Assembly (NCBI GenBank): GCA_034769895.1
Contig: CM068367.1
Coordinates: 690,608,268-690,672,267 of the forward strand
DNA length: 64,000 nucleotides
Source of the DNA: Magicicada septendecula
Lineage: Eukaryota; Arthropoda; Insecta; Hemiptera; Cicadidae
Direction of reading: 5' to 3'
In this document: piece by piece, positions 33,961 through 46,632 of the stretch
Layout: the number at the start of each line of letters is the position of its first letter
How positions within the stretch are numbered: position 1 is the first letter of the stretch
The notes under the pieces: model-generated
What the model saw: the letters and a program-made list of their open reading frames with translations, nothing else
What the model was told of the DNA's origin: nothing
The model's database searches: none
Program-made: the position numbers and the translations under genes

Positions 33961-35275
33961 ACTAATTTTAAATGAAATATTGAGAAAAAGGATTGAATTA
34001 ATAAAACCCCAAAATTCAAAAAGCACGTAAGGGCAACTTACTCAAGTTATTTCGAAACAATATAATTTAAAATAAAAAGACTGAAACCCCAAAATTCCAA
34101 AAGCACGTAAGGACAACTTACTCAATTTATTCAGGAACAATATGATTTAATAAAAAGGATGTAAGTACGACTTACTTTAAATATTTCGAAACGATATAAT
34201 TTGATTTGAAAAACAACAAACCACCAAGAAAAAGAGAACAGATGATTAAATAATATTTATAAAAAACTGATTTAAAATGGAATGATAGAAAAAATAATAT
34301 TTCGATGGTAACAAACAGAAAAATAAATAAATAAATAAAAGCAATTGATGGTAATGTGCTCAAATAAGAAGAATAACGAATAATTTATTGACTACAATGA
34401 AGCTGAAGGAGGATAATAATTAATACAACAATAATTTAGAATCTCTCGGAATTGAAGATGATATAAGAAGAAATGATACGGAGAAATAGGTCACAAGAAG
34501 GAAAGACAAAAGGATTTTAAAATAATGCCTATCAATAATGTTATATGCTATTAGTTAACGGAAAAGAAGAAGGAATCAAGAAGAAAAAGAAATATAATTA
34601 AATGCAAACAGCAACAGTATGAAGAATCCCAAAAGTGTTTAGTATTAGTCGCTAATCGACTACTTGTAATTTTTTTATTATAACGAATTGACTGTAGAAA
34701 TGTTCCGGCAATAATTTTCCTATTCAGGGATGATGTTCCCCTGGTCTCAGAAGGTGTAAGGATGGACAGCGGAGTTATGGACCCAAAAGTGGCCACCCGA
34801 ACTGAACCACCGCACAGGATAGGGAAAAATGTTAGGGAAATTGAATATTTAAGGGATAATTATAAAATAGCTGAAAAGAGTGATATTAGATTCCAGAAGT
34901 ATGAATTTAGAAAATAGAAGGAAGATAGCAGACAGAAGCTTAATTGAGAAAGCGAATTTATAGAAGTAAATAGAAATATAAGCATTAAAACAAGTTTTTT
35001 ATGATTAGTGTGACCAGCCCTTATAAAGTAATATGTGGAAGGACCACTACCCAGAGAATATAAATCATTGATGAATTTGCCTCCAAGAGAGAGAGAGAGT
35101 TGAGTAGGAAAACAGCAATTACCATTTAACCGAATAACAGGTATATAACCAGTATGAAATGAAAGAAGATATTATGAAGATATAAAACAGAAATATTATG
35201 AAGTTTGAAGAAGTCAACAATTTATTTTGGAAACAAGTAAAACGAAAATAAATTTGTTCTAGTGGGGGGGCTTTA
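33961..35275 (+). other. 3' internal region of unit 5
   Basis: It contains the three-copy repeat, the decayed frame at 34555-34917 (with an Arg to Cys change and CTATTC replacing CTGAGC), and the G-rich tract. No pol motifs are seen. Confidence 0.65.
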
Positions 35276-37326
35276 TGTAACGTTACATAACCCAGTCCCA
35301 AAAATGATAACTTAATTACCCCACCATAAAGGTCAGAAATGGGTATAATATACCTAGCTCTAAATTACTTTATATCACGAAACATTATAAACTACACTTA
35401 ATTGATAAAAGTGTACCAAGTGAGTTATAGTGTACCCAGTGAGTAAATAAGTGACTTTGAAGGGAACATCTCACAGACTTATGCTGTAGATGTAGAAACA
35501 ATTGATTATAATAGTAGACTGTATTGCTACTAACCAATTATGTGTTTTGTTTAAATATTGTATGATTTGTATTGTGTAGGCAACTAAAATTTAGTACCTA
35601 GGTTTAATTTTATATTTAATAGAATAATTATGTTTGAATATAAGATAACCCAGGGTTAAATATAAAAGAGTTAAATATAAAATAATAATATAAAATAAAA
35701 TAATACTGTATGAGTAAAATGGCAGAAGAAAATAGTGCAGTGTAAGGATACTATAAGAAATTAATAAATAATATATAAATTCAATTAAAGGAAATATTAA
35801 TATTAAAGACCTATATCTAAGGTTATGAGAAAATAAACGGAAAAACCTTATATAAATCAAATTGGATAATAAACCAAATTTAAAAAGAATTATTTTTCTA
35901 TAAATAAGAAATAAATTTATAATAATTAAAAACAGCCTATATACTCAAAAGTAGATAGAAGCACCAATAAAAAATGATATAAAAATTATTGGTTACTAAG
36001 AGTAACCGGATAACAAAATATGAATTAATTGTAAAAACGATTGGAAACCGTTCGGTTGAGAAAAAGGAAGGTCACAAAAATTTTATTAAAACCATTTAAA
36101 ACTTTTGGAAACAGTGCCAAAATGGAATAAAAATTAACTCATAGTATCCACCTTATGTTCAAACTCCTTCAGATATCAACTATAACGTGCTTTACCCAAT
36201 AATAAAGTGAAATAACCAATTACCAGATCTGGCCTAGCTAAACCGCACTTCGAGATTTTGGCGAGATTGTATCTTATGGACATTCAACGAAATTACAAAA
36301 CAACTAGAACTACAACACTAGAAACAGCTCCATTTAAGTAAAAACTTCGAGGAAAGAGGTAATATAAACGTTATTAATAATTATTAACCAAGAAACCTCA
36401 TGTCAAATCATTGTGCAGTTCCAATATTTCGTAAATGATTCCATGTGTATAATAAAGAAATAATCTGCACTCTTGCGGACAAATCTGGAACTACATACTA
36501 CGAAATAAACCAAAAATTCGAAATTTATTGTTTTTATCTTGTAAAGCATAGTATATAATTATTCATTTCTGACCGTCTCATAACACAAAGAACTTACCCT
36601 TAACCCTGGGGAAATTAATAAAACGAATTATATGTTGTTTAATGTCTAATCAAGGATAAAATTATAAAATCATAAAAAATATATTTTATGATAATTCAAA
36701 TGTTTACCTAACTAAATCGATCCAATGTACCGTTGACTGAAAAGATCGATTATAATACTTGTATACTGGAAGAAGAGGAAATCAGCGTATTACATAAATA
36801 AAACTCTGAATATTTTATGTTAAATAATCAAACGTGTATTCTTTATTGTAGAGGGTAGTTGTTGTAGATTTTCAGGAAGCCAAGAAGAGGACGATCCACA
36901 GGGGAGTATCACCGAACAGTGGTGTTTGTTTAACCTAACATTTTGAGGTTGATGTCAAAATCAGCTGATCTTATGAACAGCGAATATTTAAAAAATAAGA
37001 AATTGTATACTCTGGGTGTAACAACTTTGTTCTTACTCTCTCTTCTAACTAAGATTAAACAACTTCCTTAATCTCTACCAAATCACACACACTCGATTTC
37101 TGTTTCGTTTGGTAAACATCAAATCCAATTGATTTGAACATTAATAAATATAATTCATAAGTGACGATTGCGAAAAGGTATTCTGACCGCACCGAGACTT
37201 TCAAAAAATAACTCTATACCTCATAAAAAGCGATCACGTTACAAATTGACGTACTAACGTGGGGCTTAATTAGGAAAGCATAATAAATAATAAGATACTT
37301 TCGCTAGATACCCGCGAGACGTTACA
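35276..37326 (+). repeat. LTR f (2051 bp) between units 5 and 6
   Basis: Intact TGTAACG...CGTTACA ends. It shares a 2-bp deletion (TTGATAAAAGTG) with LTRs g and h. Confidence 0.75.
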
Positions 37327-37329
37327 AAA

Positions 37330-37351
37330 TGGCGTTCAACGTAAAAGGGCT
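37330..37351 (+). promoter_or_regulatory. Putative primer-binding site, unit 6
   Basis: TGGCGTTCAACGT, three bases after LTR f. Confidence 0.5.
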
Positions 37352-37421
37352 GTAATTAGAAAAGAATTTTGCGATATTCAACAAAATAATATACCAAAAA
37401 ACCTAATTATCATCGGCAGTT

Positions 37422-39639
37422 ATGAGAAAACAAGAAGTGCATAATACCAGAGGCAGATCGAAGAAGAGGGCAGAAGAAAAGGAGAAGGAAGAAGGTGGAC
37501 AGGAACAAGAGATAGAAATAGTCACGGACAGTGAAATGGAACAACCAACGGGTGATAAAGAAGAAACCGAAGTAGTCACAAACACGGAAAAGGAAAGAGT
37601 TGAAGAAGATGCCCAAGGGGACCAACCAGATAAAGCGGAAGCCAGAAGAGAACCAGATTGGCAAGAAATGATGAGGCTAATGATGGAGAAAATGGATAGC
37701 ATTAAGGAAAGCAATAAGCAAACAAATGACAAAATAGATGAAAACTCAAGGAAACAAAATGAAACCTTGAGTGAGAAATTTAATAAAATAGATGAAAATT
37801 TTAAGAAACAGGAGGAAAACTCGAAGCAAACCCATGAGGAAAATAAGGAGAATTTTAGGAAACAGGAGGAAACTTCAAAGAAACAAAACGAAACTTTGAA
37901 GGAACAAAACAAGTGAACCAATGATAAAATAGATGAAAACTGTAGGAAACAGGAGGAACAAAATAGACAAACCAATGACAAAATAGATAGCATTCAGGAA
38001 AGTTTAGTCAGACAACTAAACGAAAAAATAGAGACCATTCATGGAAATATCAGAGAAACCATGAATGAATAAAACCAGGAATTGAGAGAAATTATTAACG
38101 GTCAAAGGGAAGAGATGAACACGAAATTTGAAGAAAATATTAAAAATATACAACAAATTCATGAGAAAATTGAAATGGTCAGTAATACACTCAGCCAAAG
38201 AGTAGATGAATATAAGGAAGAGTCAGAAAAGAAATTAATAGAAACCAATCAAAGATTGGATAAAACAGAAGAAAAGATGGAACAAATTAAAACAGGAATA
38301 GATGCACGAATGGACCGAGAGGAACAAAGTAATCAAGTCCGTATAATGGCCATACGCCAAGAAAACAATGACCAGTTTAGATAGTATAAAAAGCAGTCTA
38401 AACTGTAAATTCACAGATTTCCACGAAACGGTAGAGAATGTCAAGAATCAGTTCCATAGCCAAGTAGAGAAATTAGATAATTTGCAACAAATACAAACAA
38501 ACTTACAAGGGGATGTAGAAAGAGTAGGTTCCAGATCTACAAGCAACACTCATCATGTTATCCAAGATAGTAGGGAAAGTGTAAACTTTCGGGATTATCG
38601 CAGAAACCCACTTGAATTTTTAGGGAGAGTAGATGAAATTTTGAATAGATCAAAGGAGAACCGATGGAACATGATCAAAGGGATATTAGACGAATCTTTC
38701 AAAAACATTAACGATAATTGGTGGACTGTAATCAGGAACGAGGTGTGTGATTATGGGAGTTTCAAAACAATGTTCAAACTTAAGTACTGGTCGGAGTCAG
38801 TGCAAAACATTATTAGAGACGATATCTGTCATGGTAGGTATGACCGCAATATAGGACAAACACCTACTGCTTATTTTTTGGGGAAGGTGTGTGTGGCAAA
38901 ATATTTAGACCCAAAGATCCCTGAAGAGTGTTTGGTGACCAAAATTGCATATCACTTCGAGGAAAAGATTATAAGCGCACGATTAAGTGGACAAATAAAA
39001 ACTATTGGAGGCATGGAAACGCTACTGGAGAATTATGAGCAAGAATCTTATTACAGGAGGAGTAGATGGAGGTCAGGGAATACCGAGGAGCGGAAAAATG
39101 AACCACCTAGAGATAATCGACCAAGAGTAAATTATGTCAGTGCCAACAACAATTATTACAGTAATTGTTATCAAGGAAAACGTCCGTATTTTAACCAAGG
39201 ACAAAATTATGATAGACAAGATGAGAGAAACAACTACAACAGACAACAATGGAATGATCATGATGAATATAGAAGGTCCAGAAGTGGGGATAGAAATAGG
39301 GACATACCCTCGGGAGATCCAACAAGTGACAATCAGGGAACTAATCAAGCCCAAGTACATTATATAATGGCTGATGAGAGGGATTCGAGGAGGCAAGATG
39401 AACAGCAACAAAGAAATGTGGACAAACGAGTTGACCGTGGGAAAAACCAAGGTACTAATCCTGGTCCCAGTAATATAGATGAGAGACTATATACATACGA
39501 TAATATTGAAATGTATGGTAGTGATCTACAATGGGGCAATCCAATAGCAAATTTTATTGACAAGTTTAACCAACAGAATCCACGGGAAAAATATAAGAGT
39601 GGATCAATCCGTGTTGTGAGTGATACCGAAAACGGTTAA
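37422..39639 (+). pseudogene. Gag-like gene, unit 6 (two stops and a frameshift)
   Basis: It carries TGA at 37914-37916, TAA at 38070-38072, and an extra T at 38376-38378 identical to that of units 1 and 2. From 38368 the shifted frame is open for 423 codons through the capsid-like domain, basic tail and C-terminus. It combines the TAA of its neighbours 5 and 7 with the T insertion of distant units 1 and 2, so it is a mosaic. A private change is DVERV for DVDRI. It shares NQGQNYDRQ with unit 7. Confidence 0.8.
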
Positions 39640-40954
39640 ACTAATTTTAAATGAAATATTGAGAAAAAGGATTGAATTAATAAAACCCCAAAATTCAAAA
39701 AGCACGTAAGGGCAACTTACTCAAGTTATTTCGAAACAATATAATTTAAAATAAAAAGACTGAAACCCCAAAATTCCAAAAGCACGTAAGGACAACTTAC
39801 TCAATTTATTCAGGAACAATATGATTTAATAAAAAGGATGTAAGTACGACTTACTTTAAATATTTTGAAACGATATAATTTGATTTAACAAACAACAAAC
39901 CACCAAGAAAAAGAGAACAGATGATTAAATAATATTTATAAAGGACCGATTTAAAATGGAATGATAGAAAAAATAATATTTTGATGGTAACAAACAGAAA
40001 AATAAATAAATAAATAAAAGCAATTGATGGTAATGTGCTCAAATAAGAAGAATAACGAATAATTTATTGACTACAATGAAGCTGAAGGAGGATAATAATT
40101 AATACAACAATAATTTAGAATCTCTCGGAATTGAAGATGATATAAGAAGAAATGATACGGAGAAATAGGTCACAAGAAGGAAAGACAAAAGGATTTTAAA
40201 ATAATGCCTATCAATAATGTTATATGCTATTAGTTAACGGAAAAGAAGAAGGAATCAAGAAGAAAAGGAAATATAATTAAATGCAAACAGCAACAGTATG
40301 AAGAATCCCAAAAGTGTTTAGTATTAGTCGCTAATCGACTACTTGTAATTTTTTTATTATAACGAATTGACCGTAGAAATGTTCCGGCAATAATTTTCCT
40401 ATTCAGGGATGATGTTCCCCTGGTCTCAGAAGGTGTAAGGATGGACAGCGGAGTTATGGACCCAAAAGTGGCCACCCGAACTGAACCACCGCACAGGATA
40501 GGGAAAAATGTTAGGGAAATTGAATATTTAAGGGATAATTATAAAATAGCTGAAAAGAGTGATATTAGATTCCAGAAGTATGAATTTAGAAAATAGAAGG
40601 AAGATAGCAGACAGAAGCTTAATTGAGAAAGCGAATTTATAGAAGTAAATAGAAATATAAGCATTAAAACAAGTTTTTTATGATTAGTGTGACCAGCCCT
40701 TATAAAGTAATATGTGGAAGGACCACTACCCAGAGAATATAAATCATTGATGAATTTGCCTCCAAGAGAGAGAGAGAGTTGAGTAGGAAAACAGCAATTA
40801 CCATTTAACCGAATAACAGGTATATAACCAGTATGAAATGAAAGAAGATATTATGAAGATATAAAACAGAAATATTATGAAGTTTGAAGAAGTCAACAAT
40901 TTATTTTGGAAACAAGTAAAACGAAAATAAATTTGTTCTAGTGGGGGGGCTTTA
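39640..40954 (+). other. 3' internal region of unit 6
   Basis: It contains the three-copy repeat, the decayed frame at 40234-40596 and the G-rich tract. It shares the CTATTC variant with unit 5. Confidence 0.65.
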
Positions 40955-43005
40955 TGTAACGTTACATAACCCAGTCCCAAAAATGATAACTTAATTACCC
41001 CACCATAAAGGTCAGAAATGGGTATAATATACCTAGCTCTAAATTACTTTATATCACGAAACATTATAAACTACACTTAATTGATAAAAGTGTACCAAGT
41101 GAGTTATAGTGTACCCAGTGAGTAAATAAGTGACTTTGAAGGGAACATCTCACAGACTTATGCTGTAGATGTAGAAACAATTGATTATAATAGTAGACTG
41201 TATTGCTACTAACCAATTATGTGTTTTGTTTAAATATTGTATGATTTGTATTGTGTAGGCAACTAAAATTTAGTACCTAGGTTTAATTTTATATTTAATA
41301 GAATAATTATGTTTGAATATAAGATAACCCAGGGTTAAATATAAAAGAGTTAAATATAAAATAATAATATAAAATAAAATAATACTGTATGAGTAAAATG
41401 GCAGAAGAAAATAGTGCAGTGTAAGGATACTATAAGAAATTAATAAATAATATATAAATTCAATTAAAGGAAATATTAATATTAAAGACCTATATCTAAG
41501 GTTATGAGAAAATAAACGGAAAAACCTTATATAAATCAAATTGGATAATAAACCAAATTTAAAAAGAATTATTTTTCTATAAATAAGAAATAAATTTATA
41601 ATAATTAAAAACAGCCTATATACTCAAAAGTAGATAGAAGCACCAATAAAAAATGATATAAAAATTATTGGTTACTAAGAGTAACCGGATAACAAAATAT
41701 GAATTAATTGTAAAAACGATTGGAAACCGTTCGGTTGAGAAAAAGGAAGGTCACAAAAATTTTATTAAAACCATTTAAAACTTTTGGAAACAGTGCCAAA
41801 ATGGAATAAAAATTAACTCATAGTATCCACCTTATGTTCAAACTCCTTCAGATATCAACTATAACGTGCTTTACCCAATAATAAAGTGAAATAACCAATT
41901 ACCAGATCTGGCCTAGCTAAACCGCACTTCGAGATTTTGGCGAGATTGTATCTTATGGACATTCAACGAAATTACAAAACAACTAGAACTACAACACTAG
42001 AAACAGCTCCATTTAAGTAAAAACTTCGAGGAAAGAGGTAATATAAACGTTATTAATAATTATTAACCAAGAAACCTCATGTCAAATCATTGTGCAGTTC
42101 CAATATTTCGTAAATGATTCCATGTGTATAATAAAGAAATAATCTGCACTCTTGCGGACAAATCTGGAACTACATACTACGAAATAAACCAAAAATTCGA
42201 AATTTATTGTTTTTATCTTGTAAAGCATAGTATATAATTATTCATTTCTGACCGTCTCATAACACAAAGAACTTACCCTTAACCCTGGGGAAATTAATAA
42301 AACGAATTATATGTTGTTTAATGTCTAATCAAGGATAAAATTATAAAATCATAAAAAATATATTTTATGATAATTCAAATGTTTACCTAACTAAATCGAT
42401 CCAATGTACCGTTGACTGAAAAGATCGATTATAATACTTGTATACTGGAAGAAGAGGAAATCAGCGTATTACATAAATAAAACTCTGAATATTTTATGTT
42501 AAATAATCAAACGTGTATTCTTTATTGTAGAGGGTAGTTGTTGTAGATTTTCAGGAAGCCAAGAAGAGGACGATCCACAGGGGAGTATCACCGAACAGTG
42601 GTGTTTGTTTAACCTAACATTTTGAGGTTGATGTCAAAATCAGCTGATCTTATGAACAGCGAATATTTAAAAAATAAGAAATTGTATACTCTGGGTGTAA
42701 CAACTTTGTTCTTACTCTCTCTTCTAACTAAGATTAAACAACTTCCTTAATCTCTACCAAATCACACACACTCGATTTCTGTTTCGTTTGGTAAACATCA
42801 AATCCAATTGATTTGAACATTAATAAATATAATTCATAAGTGACGATTGCGAAAAGGTATTCTGACCGCACCGAGACTTTCAAAAAATAACTCTATACCT
42901 CATAAAAAGCGATCACGTTACAAATTGACGTACTAACGTGGGGCTTAATTAGGAAAGCATAATAAATAATAAGATACTTTCGCTAGATACCCGCGAGACG
43001 TTACA
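40955..43005 (+). repeat. LTR g (2051 bp) between units 6 and 7
   Basis: Intact TGTAACG...CGTTACA ends; nearly identical to LTR f. Confidence 0.75.
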
Positions 43006-43008
43006 AAA

Positions 43009-43030
43009 TGGCGTTCAACGTAAAAGGGCT
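43009..43030 (+). promoter_or_regulatory. Putative primer-binding site, unit 7
   Basis: TGGCGTTCAACGT, three bases after LTR g. Confidence 0.5.
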
Positions 43031-43100
43031 GTAATTAGAAAAGAATTTTGCGATATTCAACAAAATAATATACCAAAAAACCTAATTATCATCGGCAGTT

Positions 43101-45317
43101 ATGAGAAAACAAGAAGTGCATAATACCAGAGGCAGATCGAAGAAGAGGGCAGAAGAAAAGGAGAAGGAAGAAGGTGGACAGGAACAAGAGATAGAAATAG
43201 TCACGGACAGTGAAATGGAACAACCAACGGGTGATAAAGAAGAAACCGAAGTAGTCACAAACACGGAAAAGGAAAGAGTTGAAGAAGATGCCCAAGGGGA
43301 CCAACCAGATAAAGCGGAAGCCAGAAGAGAACCAGATTGGCAAGAAATGATGAGGCTAATGATGGAGAAAATGGATAGCATTAAGGAAAGCAATAAGCAA
43401 ACAAATGACAAAATAGATGAAAACTCAAGGAAACAAAATGAAACCTTGAGTGAGAAATTTAATAAAATAGATGAAAATTTTAAGAAACAGGAGGAAAACT
43501 CGAAGCAAACCCATGAGGAAAATAAGGAGAATTTTAGGAAACAGGAGGAAACTTCAAAGAAACAAAACGAAACTTTGAAGGAACAAAACAAGTGAACCAA
43601 TGATAAAATAGATGAAAACTGTAGGAAACAGGAGGAACAAAATAGACAAACCAATGACAAAATAGATAGCATTCAGGAAAGTTTAGTCAGACAACTAAAC
43701 GAAAAAATAGAGACCATTCATGGAAATATCAGAGAAACCATGAATGAATAAAACCAGGAATTGAGAGAAATTATTAACGGTCAAAGGGAAGAGATGAACA
43801 CGAAATTTGAAGAAAATAATAAAAATATACAACAAATTCATGAGAAAATTGAAATGGTCAGTAATACACTCAGCCAAAGAGTAGATGAATATAAGGAAGA
43901 GTCAGAAAAGAAATTAATAGAAACCAATCAAAGATTGGATAAAACAGAAGAAAAGATGGAACAAATTAAAACAGGAATAGATGCACGAATGGACCGAGAG
44001 GAACAAAGTAATCAAGTCCGTATAATGGCCATACGCCAAGAAAACAATGACCAGTTAGATAGTATAAAAAGCAGTCTAAACTGTAAATTCACAGATTTCC
44101 ACGAAACGGTAGAGAATGTCAAGAATCAGTTCCATAGCCAAGTAGAGAAATTAGATAATTTGCAACAAATACAAACAAACTTACAAGGGGATGTAGATAG
44201 AATAGGTTCCAGATCTACAAGCAACACTCATCATGTTATCCAAGATAGTAGGGAAAGTGTAAACTTTCGGGATTATCGCAGAAACCCACTCGAATTTTTA
44301 GGGAGAGTAGATGAAATTTTGAATAGATCAAAGGAGAACCGATGGAACATGATCAAAGGGATATTAGACGAATCTTTCAAAAACATTAACGATAATTGGT
44401 GGACTGTAATCAGGAACGAGGTGTGTGATTATGGGAGTTTCAAAACAATGTTCAAACTTAAGTACTGGTCGGAGTCAGTGCAAAACATTATTAGAGACGA
44501 TATCTGTCATGGTAGGTATGACCGCAATATAGGACAAACACCTACTGCTTATTTTTTGGGGAAGGTGTGTGTGGCAAAATATTTAGACCCAAAGATCCCT
44601 GAAGAGTGTTTGGTGACCAAAATTGCATATCACTTCGAGGAAAAGATTATAAGCGCACGATTAAGTGGACAAATAAAAACTATTGGAGGCATGGAAACGC
44701 TACTGGAGAATTATGAGCAAGAATCTTATTACAGGAGGAGTAGATGGAGGTCAGGGAATACCGAGGAGCGGAAAAATGAACCACCTAGAGATAATCGACC
44801 AAGAGTAAATTATGTCAGTGCCAACAACAATTATTACAGTAATTGTTATCAAGGAAAACGTCCGTATTTTAACCAAGGACAAAATTATGATAGACAAGAT
44901 GAGAGAAACAACTACAACAGACAACAATGGAATGATCATGATGAATATAGAAGGTCCAGAAGTGGGGATAGAAATAGGGACATACCCTCGGGAGATCCAA
45001 CAAGTGACAATCAGGGAACTAATCAAGCCCAAGTACATTATATAATGGCTGATGAGAGGGATTCGAGGAGACAAGATGAACAGCAACAAAGAAATGTGGA
45101 CAAACGAGTTGACCGTGGGAAAAACCAAGGTACTAATCCTGGTCCCAGTAATATAGATGAGAGACTATATACATACGATAATATTGAAATGTATGGTAGT
45201 GATCTACAATGGGGCAATCCAATAGCAAATTTTATTGACAAGTTTAACCAACAGAATCCACGGGAAAAATATAAGAGTGGATCAATCCGTGTTGTGAGTG
45301 ATACCGAAAACGGTTAA
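43101..45317 (+). pseudogene. Gag-like gene, unit 7 (two stops)
   Basis: A 738-codon frame with TGA at 43593-43595 and TAA at 43749-43751. It lacks the T insertion of unit 6 although otherwise close to it. After the TAA the frame is open for about 518 codons to 45317, including the capsid-like domain (NPLEFLGRVDEILNR) and the Arg/Tyr/Asn-rich region. This is the last gag before the array ends; there is none after LTR h. Confidence 0.8.
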
Positions 45318-46632
45318 ACTAATTTTAAATGAAATATTGAGAAAAAGGATTGAATTAATAAAACCCCAAAATTCAAAAAGCACGTAAGGGCAACTTACTC
45401 AAGTTATTTCGAAACAATATAATTTAAAATAAAAAGACTGAAACCCCAAAATTCCAAAAGCACGTAAGGACAACTTACTCAATTTATTCAGGAACAATAT
45501 GATTTAATAAAAAGGATGTAAGTACGACTTACTCTAAATATTTTGAAACGATATAATTTGATTTAACAAACAACAAACCACCAAGAAAAAGAGAACAGAT
45601 GATTAAATAATATTTATAAAGGACCGATTTAAAATGGAATGATAGAAAAAATAATATTTTGATGGTAACAAACAGAAAAATAAATAAATAAATAAAAGCA
45701 ATTGATGGTAATGTGCTCAAATAAGAAGAATAACGAATAATTTATTGACTACAATGAAGCTGAAGGAGGATAATAATTAATACAACAATAATTTAGAATC
45801 TCTCGGAATTGAAGATGATATAAGAAGAAATGATACGGAGAAATAGGTCACAAGAAGGAAAGACAAAAGGATTTTAAAATAATGCCTATCAATAATGTTA
45901 TATGCTATTAGTTAACGGAAAAGAAGAAGGAATCAAGAAGAAAAGGAAATATAATTAAATGCAAACAGCAACAGTATGAAGAATCCCAAAAGTGTTTAGT
46001 ATTAGTCGCTAATCGACTACTTGTAATTTTTTTATTATAACGAATTGACCGTAGAAATGTTCCGGCAATAATTTTCCTGAGCAGGGATGATGTTCCCCTG
46101 GTCTCAGAAGGTGTAAGGATGGACAGCGGAGTTATGGACCCAAAAGTGGCCACCCGAACTGAACCACCGCACAGGTTAGGGAAAAATGTTAGGGAAATTG
46201 AATATTTAAGGGATAATTATAAAATAGCTGAAAAGAGTGATATTAGATTCCAGAAGTATGAATGTAGAAAATAGAAGGAAGATAGCAGACAGAAGCTTAA
46301 TTGAGAAAGCGAATTTATAGAAGTAAATAGAAATATAAGCATTAAAACAAGTTTTTTATGATTAGTGTGACCAGCCCTTATAAAGTAATATGTGGAAGGA
46401 CCACTACCCAGAGAATATAAATCATTGATGAATTTGCCTCCAAGAGAGAGAGAGAGTTGAGTAGGAAAACAGCAATTACCATTTAACCGAATAACAGGTA
46501 TATAACCAGTATGAAATGAAAGAAGATATTATGAAGATATAAAACAGAAATATTATGAAGTTTGAAGAAGTCAACAATTTATTTTGGAAACAAGTAAAAC
46601 GAAAATAAATTTGTTCTAGTGGGGGGGCTTTA
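45318..46632 (+). other. 3' internal region of unit 7
   Basis: It contains the three-copy repeat, the decayed frame at 45912-46274 and the G-rich tract. It keeps the CTGAGC form seen in units 1-4 where units 5 and 6 have CTATTC, another mosaic site. Confidence 0.65.
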
